Below the pieces are notes generated by a model. It did not search any database. It was not told the DNA's origin and was given only the letters and a program-made list of their open reading frames with translations. Source: Branchiibius sp. NY16-3462-2 (GTDB lineage: Bacteria; Actinomycetota; Actinomycetes; Actinomycetales; Dermatophilaceae). Taken from it: a stretch of DNA of 64,000 bases. Where the stretch lies: positions 62,001 through 126,000 of the forward strand of contig NZ_LVCF01000025.1 in NCBI RefSeq assembly GCF_001594145.1. The letters are read 5' to 3'. A program made the translations under genes and the position numbers. Below, piece by piece: positions 51,416-60,179 of the stretch (position 1 is the stretch's first letter; each line of letters opens with the position of its first letter).

Positions 51416-53398
51416 TCAGACGGTGACGGACTCGTCCTCGTCGGCGACGGCGGCGCCTTCGAACTGCGCCATATAGAGGTTGTAGTAGGCGCCGCCGGCC
51501 GCCAGCAGCGACTCGTGGTCCCCCTGCTCGACGATGTTCCCGTCCTCCATGACCAGAATGGTGTCAGCGTCGCGGATCGTCGAGAGCCGGTGTGCGATCA
51601 CGAAACTCGTGCGATCCGAGCGCAGTGCGGCCATGGCGTCCTGCAGCATCACCTCGGTACGGGTGTCCACCGAGCTGGTTGCCTCATCCAGGATCAGCAA
51701 CGCCGGATCCGCGAGGAATGCGCGTGCGATGGTGATCAGCTGACGCTCACCCACCGACAGGTTCGCGGCTTCGTCATCGATCACGGTGTCGTAGCCGTTC
51801 GGCAGTGATCGCACGAAACGGTCCACGAAGGTCGCCCGCGCCGCCGCCATGATCTCGTCCTCCGTGGCGTCGAGACGGCCGTAGGCGATGTTCTCCCGGA
51901 TGGTCCCGCCGAACAGCCAGGTGTCCTGCAACACCATGGCGATCCGCGACCGCAGCGCAGCCCGGGGCACGGACGCGATGTCGACGTCGTCCAGCGTGAT
52001 CCGACCGCTGTCGATGTCGTAGAAGCGCATCACCAGGTTGACGAGGGTCGTCTTGCCGGCGCCGGTCGGGCCCACGATGGCAACGGTCTCACCCGGCTGC
52101 ACGGTCAGGTTCAGGTTCCGGATCAGGGGCTTGCCCGCGTCGTACCCGAAGGTCACGTCCTCGAAGGCGACCTTGCCGCGCACGGCGGGCAGGTGGCCCT
52201 GCGCATCGGCGGGCTCGTCGGGGGCGTCCAGCACCTCGAAGACCCGCTCGGCGCTGGCGACCCCGGACTGCATCAGGTTGACCATCGACGCCAACTGGGT
52301 GAGTGGCTGGGTCAGTTGGCGGGTGTACTGCACGAAGGCCGTGACGTTGCCCAGCGTCATCGCGCCGGCGGCCACCTGCAGACCGCCGAGAACGCAGACC
52401 GCGACGTACTGCAGGTTGCCGACGAACATCATGATCGGCATCATCAGCCCGCTGATGAACTGGGCCCGCCAGCTGACGTCGGCGAGCTTGTCGTTGGTGG
52501 TCTTGAACGCGGCCTCGACCTCCGGCCCGCGGCCGAACACCTTGACCAGTTCGTGCGCGGTGAAGGTCTCCTCGATCCGGGCGTTGAGCGCGCCGGTCGT
52601 GGCCCACTGGGCGACGAAGAGCTTCTGCGAGCGCTTCATGATCTGCCCGGTCAGGACCAGGATCACCGGAACCACCAGCAGGGCAATGAGAGTCAGCCAC
52701 CACGAGATCGTGAACATCATGATGATCACGCCGATGACGGTCAGCACGTTGACCAGCAACTGGCTGAGGGTCTGCTGCATCGACTGGCCGATGTTGTCGA
52801 TGTCATTCGTGACCCGGGAGAGCAACTCCCCGCGCGGCCTGGAGTCGAGGTACTTCAACGGCAGGACGTTGATCTTGTCCTCGACGTCCTTGCGCAGCCG
52901 GTTCATCGTCTGCTGCACCGCGTAGTTCAGCAGGCGCGCCTGGATGAACTGCATCAGACCGGCCAGCAGATAGAGGCACAGCACGATCAGCAGGATCCGG
53001 CCGACGGCGCCGAAGTCGATCCCCGCACCGGGGACGAAGTGCTCCATCTTGGCGATCATGTCGGCGAAAGTGTTGTCGCCTCGGGCGCGCAGGCCGTCGA
53101 CCACCTGCTGCTGGGTGGTGCCGGGCGGCACGTGTACGGCCTTGCTGATCGCGCCGCTGAAGATGCGGTCCACCGCGAGGCCGAGGATGCGGGGTCCCAC
53201 GACGCTCAGCGCGACAGAGCCGATCGACAGCAACAGGATTGCGATCAACGAAGTGCGGTGCGGCGCAAGAAGTTTGAACAGCCGGACGGCGGAGCCCTTG
53301 AAGTCTTTGGTCTTCTCCCCCGGGCCGACCCCCATCCCCGGACCCCGGGCCGGGCGGGTCGGCGGCCGCTGCGTCGTGCTCTCCTCTTCCTGGCTCAC
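51416..53398 (-). CDS. ABC exporter half, degenerate signature motif
   Basis: A 660-residue half-transporter with six membrane helices (about residues 55-350) and a C-terminal nucleotide-binding domain. Walker A is GPTGAGKTT, Walker B with catalytic Glu is LLILDEATSSVD and the switch His lies in VIAHRLSTI. The signature is NLSVGERQL where LSGGQ is expected. It pairs with the next gene upstream, whose stop overlaps this GTG start (GTGA). In the heterodimer this subunit supplies the competent ATPase residues and the faulty signature. Probably a multidrug or lipid exporter; the substrate is unknown. Confidence 0.9.
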   Translation of the reverse strand: MSQEEESTTQRPPTRPARGPGMGVGPGEKTKDFKGSAVRLFKLLAPHRTSLIAILLLSIGSVALSVVGPRILGLAVDRIFSGAISKAVHVPPGTTQQQVVDGLRARGDNTFADMIAKMEHFVPGAGIDFGAVGRILLIVLCLYLLAGLMQFIQARLLNYAVQQTMNRLRKDVEDKINVLPLKYLDSRPRGELLSRVTNDIDNIGQSMQQTLSQLLVNVLTVIGVIIMMFTISWWLTLIALLVVPVILVLTGQIMKRSQKLFVAQWATTGALNARIEETFTAHELVKVFGRGPEVEAAFKTTNDKLADVSWRAQFISGLMMPIMMFVGNLQYVAVCVLGGLQVAAGAMTLGNVTAFVQYTRQLTQPLTQLASMVNLMQSGVASAERVFEVLDAPDEPADAQGHLPAVRGKVAFEDVTFGYDAGKPLIRNLNLTVQPGETVAIVGPTGAGKTTLVNLVMRFYDIDSGRITLDDVDIASVPRAALRSRIAMVLQDTWLFGGTIRENIAYGRLDATEDEIMAAARATFVDRFVRSLPNGYDTVIDDEAANLSVGERQLITIARAFLADPALLILDEATSSVDTRTEVMLQDAMAALRSDRTSFVIAHRLSTIRDADTILVMEDGNIVEQGDHESLLAAGGAYYNLYMAQFEGAAVADEDESVTV

Positions 53399-55125
53399 GC
53401 CGCATCCACCCCCAGCTGGGACTCGACGATCTCGCGGTACGGCGTGCAGCCGGCCAACAGCTCATCGTGCGTGCCGAGGCCGACCGTCTGACCGTCCTCC
53501 AGGACCAGGATCTGATCAGCATCAGTGATCGTTGAAACCCGCTGCGCCACAATGAAAACGGTGGCATCACGGGTCACCGGCTTCAGGGCGTTGCGCAGTC
53601 GGCGGTCGGTCTGCAGGTCCAGCGCTGAGAACGAGTCGTCGAAGAGGTAGATCCGCGGCTGGGCCACCAACGCCCGGGCGATACACAGTCGCTGCCGCTG
53701 ACCGCCGGACACGTTGGTCCCGCCCTGGGAGATCGGCGCTTCGAGTCCACCCTCGAGCTTGCGGACGAAGTCTGCTGCCTGGGCGATCTCCAGCGCCCGC
53801 CAGAGTTCGTCGATCGTCGCGTGCGGGTTGCCATAACGCAGGTTGCTGGCGACGGTCCCGGTGAACAGGTAGCCCTTCTGCGGCACGATGCCGATATGCC
53901 CCCACAACTGGGTCGGCTCGAGGTCGCGCACGTCCACCCCGTCGACCAGGACCGCCCCGTCGGTGGCATCGAACAACCGGGCGATCAGCGACAACAACGT
54001 CGACTTGCCGGAGCCGGTGGCACCCATGATGGCGATGGTCTGCCCGGGCTGGCCGGAGACCGAAATATCCTGCAGCACTGGCGCATCCGCACCCGGGTAC
54101 TGCATCGAGGCACCGCGCAGCTCCACCTCACCGCGCAACCGGGGCGGGGTGACCGGGTGTTCGGGCGGCACGACCGAGGGCTGGGTGTCCAGCACCTGGG
54201 TGATCCGGTCGGCGGACACCGATGCCCGCGGGATCATCATGAACATGAAGGTCGCCATCATCACGGCCATCAGGATCTGGATCAGATACGTCATGTAGGC
54301 CGACAGGCTGCCGATCTCGATGTCGCCGGCATCGACCTGGTGGGCGCCAAACCACCAGACCCCGACCGTCGACAGGTTCATGATCGTGAAGACGATCGGG
54401 AACATCGACATCATCAGCCGGCCGACCCGGATCGAGGAATCGGTCAACTCATCGGTCGCGACGCCGAACCGCGCGGTCTCGAACGGCTCGCGGGTGAAGG
54501 CGCGGATCACTCGCACGCCGGTCAGGTGCTCGCGCAGGATCCGGTTGACCGTGTCCAAGCGGGACTGCACCATCCGGAACCCCGGCACCATCTTGCGCAC
54601 GACCAGCGCGATGGCCACACCCATGATCGCGACCGCGAGCGCCATCAGCCAGGACAGCCCGGGGTCGGTGCGCACCGACATGATGACGCCACCAACCATC
54701 ATGATCGGCGCGGACACCATCAACGTGGCACCCATCAACACCAGCATCTGCACCTGTTGGACGTCGTTGGTGCTGCGGGTGATCAGCGACGGGGCGCCGA
54801 AGGTGTTGACCTCACGGGCCGAGAACCGCCCGACCGCGTGGAAGACGCTGCCGCGCAGGTCCCGCCCCACCGACATCGCCAGGCGGGCACCGGTGTAGGC
54901 CGCACCGATGGCCGCGAACACCTGCACCACGCTGATCGCCAGCATGATCATTCCGGTGTGGGTGATGAATCCGGTGTCGCCGCGGGCGATGCCCTTGTCG
55001 ATGATGTCGGCGTTCAGCGTCGGCAGGTAGAGGTTGGCGGCGACGCTGATCAACTGCAGCAGGATCAGCGCCGCAACGAAGCCCAGGTAGGGCGCGAGAC
55101 GCTCGCGGATGAGTCGCAACAGCAT
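53395..55125 (-). CDS. ABC exporter half, degenerate catalytic site
   Basis: A 576-residue half-transporter: six membrane helices, then a nucleotide-binding domain with Walker A GATGSGKST and canonical signature NVSGGQRQR. Walker B reads IYLFDDSFSALD, so the catalytic glutamate is aspartate, and the H-loop reads VAQRVSTI, so the switch histidine is glutamine. These changes mark the non-hydrolysing site of heterodimeric exporters such as TM287/288 or BmrCD. First gene of the pair. Confidence 0.9.
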   Translation of the reverse strand: MLLRLIRERLAPYLGFVAALILLQLISVAANLYLPTLNADIIDKGIARGDTGFITHTGMIMLAISVVQVFAAIGAAYTGARLAMSVGRDLRGSVFHAVGRFSAREVNTFGAPSLITRSTNDVQQVQMLVLMGATLMVSAPIMMVGGVIMSVRTDPGLSWLMALAVAIMGVAIALVVRKMVPGFRMVQSRLDTVNRILREHLTGVRVIRAFTREPFETARFGVATDELTDSSIRVGRLMMSMFPIVFTIMNLSTVGVWWFGAHQVDAGDIEIGSLSAYMTYLIQILMAVMMATFMFMMIPRASVSADRITQVLDTQPSVVPPEHPVTPPRLRGEVELRGASMQYPGADAPVLQDISVSGQPGQTIAIMGATGSGKSTLLSLIARLFDATDGAVLVDGVDVRDLEPTQLWGHIGIVPQKGYLFTGTVASNLRYGNPHATIDELWRALEIAQAADFVRKLEGGLEAPISQGGTNVSGGQRQRLCIARALVAQPRIYLFDDSFSALDLQTDRRLRNALKPVTRDATVFIVAQRVSTITDADQILVLEDGQTVGLGTHDELLAGCTPYREIVESQLGVDAA

Positions 55126-55173
55126 GGTCTCAGCAGCATATGAAGCACTGCCGACAGATTGCTATGCGAATTG

Positions 55174-55836
55174 TCACTCCTCGCCCAGTTGAGCGGTCAG
55201 GAAGGCTGCCGCCCTGGCGTGCCACTGGGTCGGCCTGCGCAGCATCGCGTGACTGTCGCGGATGCTCTCGAAGGTGGCGTTGCCGCCCAGAGCCTGCACG
55301 CGGCGTACCAGCTCCTCTGACGTCCGGGCGTCGGTGATCAGGTCCTGGTCGCCATGCAGCACCAGCAGTGGGGTGTCCACGAAGGAGGCGGCGGGGTATC
55401 CCTCGGCGTACCACGGGGCTAACCCGACGACCGCCCGCACCCGCTCGTCGGGTGCGAGCTCCAACGCCACCCGGCCGCCCATGGAGTGACCGACGAGAGC
55501 GATGGGCGTATCCGGGAAGCGCTGGCTCAACTCGTCCAGGGCCCAGCGTGCGTCCACGACCGGGGATCGACGTACGCCGTTCCAGCCCTGCACGGCGTAG
55601 CGCAGCTGGGCAGGGCGCACCCGAGCGTGGGTCCGCCGCACCAGCGCTGTCGCGAACGGGACCATGACCAGGGTCGGCGGATGCAGCCGGGTCACCCGTG
55701 TGATGCTGGACGGCGAGCCGCCGTGCAACATCAGGGCGATCAGGTCCCCAGGGACGACGCTGCGCGGCACCCTCAGGTGAGCGTGACCCCCGTCGTGGGC
55801 CGGGCCGGTGAGAACCACCCGGCGCCGATCAGACAT
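55174..55836 (-). CDS. Alpha/beta-hydrolase family protein
   Basis: A 220-residue compact alpha/beta-hydrolase. The nucleophile elbow is ALVGHSMGGRVAL, the acid is probably in LLVLHGDQDLITD, and the histidine lies in IRDSHAMLRR. The oxyanion region LIALMLHGGSPS is near residue 35. Substrate unknown. It overlaps the dcd stop by eight bases, so it is made from the dcd mRNA. Confidence 0.82.
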   Translation of the reverse strand: MSDRRRVVLTGPAHDGGHAHLRVPRSVVPGDLIALMLHGGSPSSITRVTRLHPPTLVMVPFATALVRRTHARVRPAQLRYAVQGWNGVRRSPVVDARWALDELSQRFPDTPIALVGHSMGGRVALELAPDERVRAVVGLAPWYAEGYPAASFVDTPLLVLHGDQDLITDARTSEELVRRVQALGGNATFESIRDSHAMLRRPTQWHARAAAFLTAQLGEE

Positions 55837-56404
55837 CCGACTTGTGGAAATTCTGGTAGGAGCGGCTGGCCGTCGGACCGCGCTGGCCCTGGTAGTGGGA
55901 GCCGTACTTGGCTGAGCCGTACGGGTTCTCGGCGGGCGAGGAGAGCTGGAAGAAGCACAGCTGACCGATCTTCATCCCCGGCCACAGTTTGATCGGCAAG
56001 GTTGCCACGTTCGACAGTTCCAAGGTGACGTGCCCGCTGAAGCCGGGGTCGACGAAGCCGGCGGTGGCGTGCGTCAGAAGACCGAGGCGGCCGAGGCTGG
56101 ATTTGCCCTCCACGCGCGCGGCAACGTCATCGGGCAGGGTGACCTGCTCGTACGTCGAGCCGAGGACGAACTCCCCCGGGTGCAGGACGAAGGGCTCCCC
56201 GTCCGCGCACTCGTGGGCCCGGGTCAGCTCCTCCTGTTCGGCCGCGGGGTCGATGAAGGGGTACTTGTGGTTGTCGAACAACCGGAAGTAGCGGTCGAGG
56301 CGGATGTCGATGCTGGACGGCTGGATCATCCCCGGCTCGAACGGTTCCAGACGCACCCGCCCGGCGTCGATCTGCGCGCGGATGTCGCGATCAGAGAGCA
56401 GCAC
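55829..56404 (-). CDS. dcd: dCTP deaminase, probably dUMP-forming
   Basis: A 191-residue trimeric dCTP deaminase. Conserved parts are MLLSDRDIRAQIDAGRV, the nucleotide-binding VEGKSSLGRLGL, THATAGFVDPGFSGHVTLEL with the catalytic Glu, and the C-terminal lid (GSHYQGQRGPTAS). The actinobacterial Mtb homologue is bifunctional, making dUMP directly; residues for that are consistent here but not proven. GTG start. A -10-like TAAGTT six bases upstream points to a leaderless mRNA. Confidence 0.95.
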   Translation of the reverse strand: MLLSDRDIRAQIDAGRVRLEPFEPGMIQPSSIDIRLDRYFRLFDNHKYPFIDPAAEQEELTRAHECADGEPFVLHPGEFVLGSTYEQVTLPDDVAARVEGKSSLGRLGLLTHATAGFVDPGFSGHVTLELSNVATLPIKLWPGMKIGQLCFFQLSSPAENPYGSAKYGSHYQGQRGPTASRSYQNFHKSDV

Positions 56405-56410
56405 CCGCTC

Positions 56411-56416
56411 AACTTA
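56411..56416 (-). promoter_or_regulatory. Candidate leaderless -10 element of dcd
   Basis: TAAGTT on the minus strand, six bases before GTG 56404. Confidence 0.45.
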
Positions 56417-56494
56417 CCCTGCGTTTCGGAGTTGAACCGGCCGCGGGTTAGACTCTCGCACTGGCTGGTCGGGGTGATCCTCCGGCCGCCGCAC

Positions 56495-56568
56495 GCGGGC
56501 GTAGCTCAATGGTAGAGCGCCAGCTTCCCAAGCTGGACACGCGAGTTCGATTCTCGTCGCCCGCTCCA
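56495..56568 (+). tRNA. tRNA-Gly (anticodon CCC), CCA encoded
   Basis: Acceptor GCGGGCG pairs with CGCCCGC. The anticodon loop TTCCCAA is closed by CCAGC/GCTGG, giving CCC. The T arm is GCGAG-TTCGATT-CTCGT and the gene ends in discriminator T plus CCA. Confidence 0.95.
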
Positions 56569-56630
56569 TTTCGACTCGGTGGCCCTAGGCTTATCCCCAC
56601 CAGTCACACCCACACCCTTGAGAGGGCCTC

Positions 56631-57008
56631 ATGCACGACTTCTGGCAGTACCTGCTCTACGTCCTCTACATCTTCTTCTTCATCGCCTACCTGATGGTGA
56701 TGTTCCAGATCGTCACCGACCTCTTCCGCGACCACGAGACCAGCGGCTGGGCCAAGGCGATCTGGATCGTCTGCCTGATCTTCTTCCCGGTCATCACCGC
56801 GTTGGTCTACCTGATCGCGCGCGGCAAGGGGATGGCCCTGCGGCAACAGCAACGAATCGCCGACGCGGACCAGCAGACCCGCGCTTACGTCCGCGAAGCC
56901 GCCGGCCGTAGCCCGGCCCAGGAGATCGCCGACGCCAAGGCCCTGCTGGACTCCGGCACCATCACCCCCGAGGAGTACGAGGCGCTGAAGGTCAAGGCGC
57001 TGGCCTGA
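56631..57008 (+). CDS. PLDc_N-like membrane protein with SHOCT domain
   Basis: A 125-residue protein with two N-terminal membrane helices (about residues 7-30 and 42-63; FFFIAYLMVMFQIV and WIVCLIFFPVITALVYLIARG) as in PLDc_N proteins. An alanine/glutamine-rich linker leads to a C-terminal SHOCT motif (EIADAKALLDSGTITPEEYEALK). SHOCT domains are short helical oligomerisation units. Function unknown. GAGAGGG precedes the ATG, and a hairpin with T-tract follows the stop. Confidence 0.82.
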   Translation: MHDFWQYLLYVLYIFFFIAYLMVMFQIVTDLFRDHETSGWAKAIWIVCLIFFPVITALVYLIARGKGMALRQQQRIADADQQTRAYVREAAGRSPAQEIADAKALLDSGTITPEEYEALKVKALA

Positions 57009-57014
57009 CCCTTC

Positions 57015-57060
57015 CGATCGCGGGCCTGGGGAGCTACAACCCCAGGTCCGCGATCGTTTT
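57015..57060 (+). terminator. Hairpin plus T-tract after the SHOCT gene
   Basis: CGATCGCGGGCCTGGGG pairs with CCCCAGGTCCGCGATCG (one G-T pair) across an 8-base loop and is followed by TTTT. The right arm also encodes the last residues of the convergent fadD-like gene. Confidence 0.75.
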
Positions 57061-58650
57061 CTCCCGCATCTCCACCTTGCGCACCTTGCCGGTGACGGTC
57101 ATCGGGAACTCCTCCACGATCGTCACGTAGCGCGGGATCTTGTAGTGCGCCAACTGGCCCGTCGCGAAGTCGCGCAGCGCATCGGCGGTGAGGGCCGGCG
57201 TACCCTCGCGCATCCGGATCCACGCGCACAACTCCTCCCCGTAGCGTTCATCGGGTACGCCGATCACCTGGGCGTCCACAATGTCCGGGTGGGTGTAGAG
57301 GAACTCCTCGATCTCACGGGGATAGATGTTCTCCCCGCCCCGGATCACGATGTCCTTGATCCGGCCGGTGATCTGCACGTAGCCGTCGTCGCCCATCACC
57401 GCAATGTCGCCGGTGTGCATCCAGCCCTCGCGCAGCACCTCAGCGGTCTTCTCCGGCTGCTCCCAGTAGCCCAGCATCACCGAGTAACCCTTGGTGCACA
57501 GTTCGCCGGGCTCACCCCGCGGCACGGTGTCGCCGGTCAGCGGGTCCACGACCTTGATCTCCAACTGCGGCCCGACCCGGCCCACCGAGCCGACCTTGTG
57601 CTCGAAGGAGTCGTCCACCCGGGTCTGGGTGGAGACCGGTGAGGTCTCGGTCATCCCATAACAGATCGTCATCTGCTCGATGCCGGCCGCGATGACCTTC
57701 TTCATCAACTCCGCCGGGCACGGCGAGCCGGCCATGATCCCCGTGCGCACGGTGGACAGGTCGTAGTCGGCGAAGTCCGGCAGCGACCACTGCGCGATGA
57801 ACATCGTGGGTACGCCGTACAGCGAAGTGACCTTCTCGGCTTGCGTCGCCTGCAGCGTCGCCACCGGGTCGAAGGCCGGTGCCGGGATCACCATGGTCGA
57901 GCCGTGCGTCACGCAGGCCAGATTGCCCATCACCATCCCGAAGCAGTGGTAGAAGGGCACCGGGATGCAGACCCGGTCCGCTTCGGTGTAGCGGCACAAC
58001 TCACCGACGAAGAAGCCGTTGTTCAGGATGTTGCGGTGACTGAGGGTCGCGCCTTTGGGGAATCCCGTTGTCCCCGAGGTGTATTGGATGTTGATCGGGT
58101 CGGTGTTGCTCAGGGCCCTCTGCACGGTCGCGAGGTCGTCCGCTGAGCGCTCTGACGCGCCAGCCAGGAGCGCGTCCCAGGACTCGGTGCCGATGAGGAC
58201 GACCTGCTCCAGTGCCGGGCAGTCCGGGCGGACCTGCTCGATCATCGCCGCGTAGTCGCTGGTCTTGAAGTTCGGTGTGGCCACCACCATCCGGATCCCT
58301 GCCTGAGCGAGGACAAAGGCCAACTCATGCGTCCGGTACGCCGGGTTGATGGTCACCAGGATGGCGCCGACTTTCGCGGTGGCAAACTGGATGATCGTCC
58401 ATTCGGCACAGTTCGGTGCCCAGATACCGACGCGGTCACCGGGCTGGATACCGGCCGCCAGCAGTCCACGGGCGGCTTCGTCGACCTGTTCCTGCAACTG
58501 CGCCCAGGTCCACCGGCGGTCAGTGGCGCATTCGACCAGAGCCTCGTGATCGGCGTACGTGCGGGCGGTCTGGTCGAGCGCGTCCCCGATCGTTACCTCG
58601 ATCAGGGGGACGTCGGTCTCCCCGGCGGCATAGGACGGGTCATGGCTCAC
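57034..58650 (-). CDS. Fatty-acyl-CoA ligase (FadD-type, AMP-binding)
   Basis: A 538-residue ANL-superfamily enzyme. A3/P-loop is YTSGTTGFPKGAT, A5 is YGMTETSPVS, the hinge and A8 region is GRIKDIVIRGGENIYPREIE, and the A10 catalytic lysine lies in TVTGKVRKVEM. The HCFGMVMGN region resembles medium-to-long-chain acyl-CoA ligases. It activates a carboxylic acid to the CoA thioester; chain length is not decided. GTG 58650 is chosen for AAAGGAG eight bases upstream. A 26-bp inverted repeat overlaps that region. Confidence 0.9.
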   Translation of the reverse strand: MSHDPSYAAGETDVPLIEVTIGDALDQTARTYADHEALVECATDRRWTWAQLQEQVDEAARGLLAAGIQPGDRVGIWAPNCAEWTIIQFATAKVGAILVTINPAYRTHELAFVLAQAGIRMVVATPNFKTSDYAAMIEQVRPDCPALEQVVLIGTESWDALLAGASERSADDLATVQRALSNTDPINIQYTSGTTGFPKGATLSHRNILNNGFFVGELCRYTEADRVCIPVPFYHCFGMVMGNLACVTHGSTMVIPAPAFDPVATLQATQAEKVTSLYGVPTMFIAQWSLPDFADYDLSTVRTGIMAGSPCPAELMKKVIAAGIEQMTICYGMTETSPVSTQTRVDDSFEHKVGSVGRVGPQLEIKVVDPLTGDTVPRGEPGELCTKGYSVMLGYWEQPEKTAEVLREGWMHTGDIAVMGDDGYVQITGRIKDIVIRGGENIYPREIEEFLYTHPDIVDAQVIGVPDERYGEELCAWIRMREGTPALTADALRDFATGQLAHYKIPRYVTIVEEFPMTVTGKVRKVEMREKTIADLGL

Positions 58651-58664
58651 GGCGCTGGCTCCTT

Positions 58665-58690
58665 TGCGATGTGACACGGGACACATCGCA
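58665..58690. promoter_or_regulatory. Operator-like inverted repeat TGCGATGTG-N8-CACATCGCA before the fadD-like gene
   Basis: Perfect 9-bp arms with an 8-base centre lie between the aroQ stop and the ligase start, touching the ribosome binding site. As DNA it is a typical dimeric operator (TetR/GntR size); as RNA it could fold and hide the ribosome binding site. Confidence 0.6.
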
Positions 58691-58698
58691 GTATGCGC

Positions 58699-59154
58699 TC
58701 AGGCGAGTTTCGGTGGGTCAACCAGGCGCGCAGCGAGGGTGCGGATCGCGAGTTCGTAACCGAGCGGGCCGGCGCCCACGATGACCGCCTCTGCGATGTC
58801 GGACAGGTACGAATGCGCGCGGAACTCTTCTCGCGCATGCACATTGGAGATGTGCACCTCGACGAACGGGATGCCCACAGCCTTGAGCGCGTCGCGGATC
58901 GCGATGCTGGTGTGCGTGTAGGCGCCTGCATTGATGACGATGCCCTTGTAGTTGCCGCGGGCCTGGTGGATCAGGTCGATCAGGGCGCCCTCGTGGTTGG
59001 ACTGCTCCCAGGTCGTGGTGACACCCAGCGTCTGCGCGACCTGCTCGGTCTGCTTCTCGATCGAGGCCAGGGTGTCGCTGCCGTAGATGCCAGGCTCGCG
59101 AGTGCCCAGCAGATTGAGGTTCGGGCCGTTGAGCACCAGCACGTCGATGGACAT
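58699..59154 (-). CDS. aroQ: 3-dehydroquinate dehydratase, type II
   Basis: A 151-residue type II dehydroquinase of normal length. VLNGPNLNLLGTREPGIYG contains the substrate-loop arginine and the catalytic tyrosine. The motif GIVINAGAYTHTSIAIRDAL and EVHISNVHAREEFR with the catalytic histidine are complete. It forms dehydroshikimate in the shikimate pathway. No other aro gene adjoins it. The ATG at 59154 follows a TATTCT box by six bases. Confidence 0.96.
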   Translation of the reverse strand: MSIDVLVLNGPNLNLLGTREPGIYGSDTLASIEKQTEQVAQTLGVTTTWEQSNHEGALIDLIHQARGNYKGIVINAGAYTHTSIAIRDALKAVGIPFVEVHISNVHAREEFRAHSYLSDIAEAVIVGAGPLGYELAIRTLAARLVDPPKLA

Positions 59155-59160
59155 GGCCCC

Positions 59161-59166
59161 AGAATA
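59161..59166 (-). promoter_or_regulatory. Candidate leaderless -10 element of aroQ
   Basis: TATTCT on the minus strand, six bases before ATG 59154; the best TANNNT match of this set. Confidence 0.5.
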
Positions 59167-59213
59167 GTGAGCCGGCATTCCCCGGTTCCCGGGACAGTGA
59201 ACGGACTTGTCCA

Positions 59214-59219
59214 CATACT
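59214..59219 (+). promoter_or_regulatory. Candidate leaderless -10 element of the Excalibur gene
   Basis: CATACT (one mismatch to TATACT) seven bases before ATG 59227; divergent from the aroQ box. Confidence 0.35.
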
Positions 59220-59226
59220 TGCCCCT

Positions 59227-59514
59227 ATGTTCACTTCTCGCCGCATCGTCGCGGCCACCGTCACCGCAGGCCTGCTCACCGGATTCGCCGCATTGCCGGC
59301 CGACGCCAAGACCAAGCCGAAGCCGCCGCCGGTCTACAAGAACTGCACGGCGCTGAACAAGGCGTATGCGCATGGCGTGGCGAAAGCGGGCGCCAAGGAC
59401 AAGGTGTCGGGCAAGGCGAAGCCGGTCAAGAACTTCACAGTGAACACCGCGGTCTACAACGCGAACAAGAAGCTGGACCGCGACAAGGACGGGATCGCCT
59501 GCGAGAAGCGCTGA
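59227..59514 (+). CDS. Secreted Excalibur-domain protein
   Basis: A 95-residue protein with a Sec signal peptide (RRIVAATVTAGLLTGFAALPADA) and a C-terminal Excalibur calcium-binding motif (KNCTALNKAYAHG to LDRDKDGIACEKR), where the DxDxDGxxCE core is complete and two cysteines can bridge. Excalibur domains often ride on nucleases or surface proteins; here the domain stands alone. Function unknown. A short tail-like copy of its last codons occurs near 60.9 kb. Confidence 0.88.
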   Translation: MFTSRRIVAATVTAGLLTGFAALPADAKTKPKPPPVYKNCTALNKAYAHGVAKAGAKDKVSGKAKPVKNFTVNTAVYNANKKLDRDKDGIACEKR

Positions 59515-59520
59515 CCCGGC

Positions 59521-60168
59521 TCACCACGTCCGGACGGCCACCTGAGTGTCGGTGCAGTTGAAGGACGGGTCGTCACCCCAGGTGACGACCCGATACTGCG
59601 AGTTCACCTTCGCCAGTTGAAATCGGGTCCGGTAGACAACCCGCGCCTCCGGCGCTCGACCCGTCGTGCGATCCGTCGCGAACCCCTCGGCAAAGACGCA
59701 GGCGTACACGTAGTTGCCGTTCACCCGCACCGGCGTGAACGGCAACGGGCCTGGGTAGTGCAGCTTCTTGGTCAGGTCGGTGCCGAGGATTCCCGTGAAG
59801 TTCGTGTTCGGGACCATCGTGGCCACGAACGGCGGATACGTCGGCTGCTGCGCGTTGACGGCCTTGGCGTACTCCGTCGCGAACCTGCGCACCGCGATGA
59901 CCTGAGGCTCCTTCTCGTACGGCGAGAGTGGCGGGATCGTCGTCGTCGAGGAGGGGGTTGGGCTCGACGATGTGACTGTCGAAGTGGGCGATGGGCTGGA
60001 GGACAGCGACGTCGTGGTGCTCGACGGCGGCGATGACGTCGCGGTCGCCGACGACGTCGTCGTCGCGGTCGGCGATGCGGCGGTGGTGGTCGACGAACTA
60101 CAACCGGTCAACGCCAGGACACCGACGCCGCCTGCGAGCCCAACTGCCCTCAAACCCTGCTTCACCAT
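59521..60168 (-). CDS. Lipoprotein with Ser/Thr-rich linker, tandem copy A
   Basis: About 215 residues. A lipobox LALTGC ends the signal peptide, a 55-residue Ser/Thr/Pro linker follows, then a folded domain starting YEKEPQVIAVRRFATEYAKA with later GNYVYACVFAEGFATD. Two further cysteines (YAC, NC) may bridge. The domain looks like small NTF2-type extracytoplasmic domains, which is a weak impression. Its neighbour 60180-60839 is a clear paralogue. ATG 60168 aligns with the paralogue start; ATG 60186 would overlap the neighbour stop. Function unknown. Confidence 0.72.
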   Translation of the reverse strand: MVKQGLRAVGLAGGVGVLALTGCSSSTTTAASPTATTTSSATATSSPPSSTTTSLSSSPSPTSTVTSSSPTPSSTTTIPPLSPYEKEPQVIAVRRFATEYAKAVNAQQPTYPPFVATMVPNTNFTGILGTDLTKKLHYPGPLPFTPVRVNGNYVYACVFAEGFATDRTTGRAPEARVVYRTRFQLAKVNSQYRVVTWGDDPSFNCTDTQVAVRTW

Positions 60169-60179
60169 GATGGCCGTAC

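Noticed and set aside
53821..55143. A 440-residue plus-strand open frame
   Set aside because: Antisense to the ABC exporter subunit; His/Asp/Arg-rich shadow.
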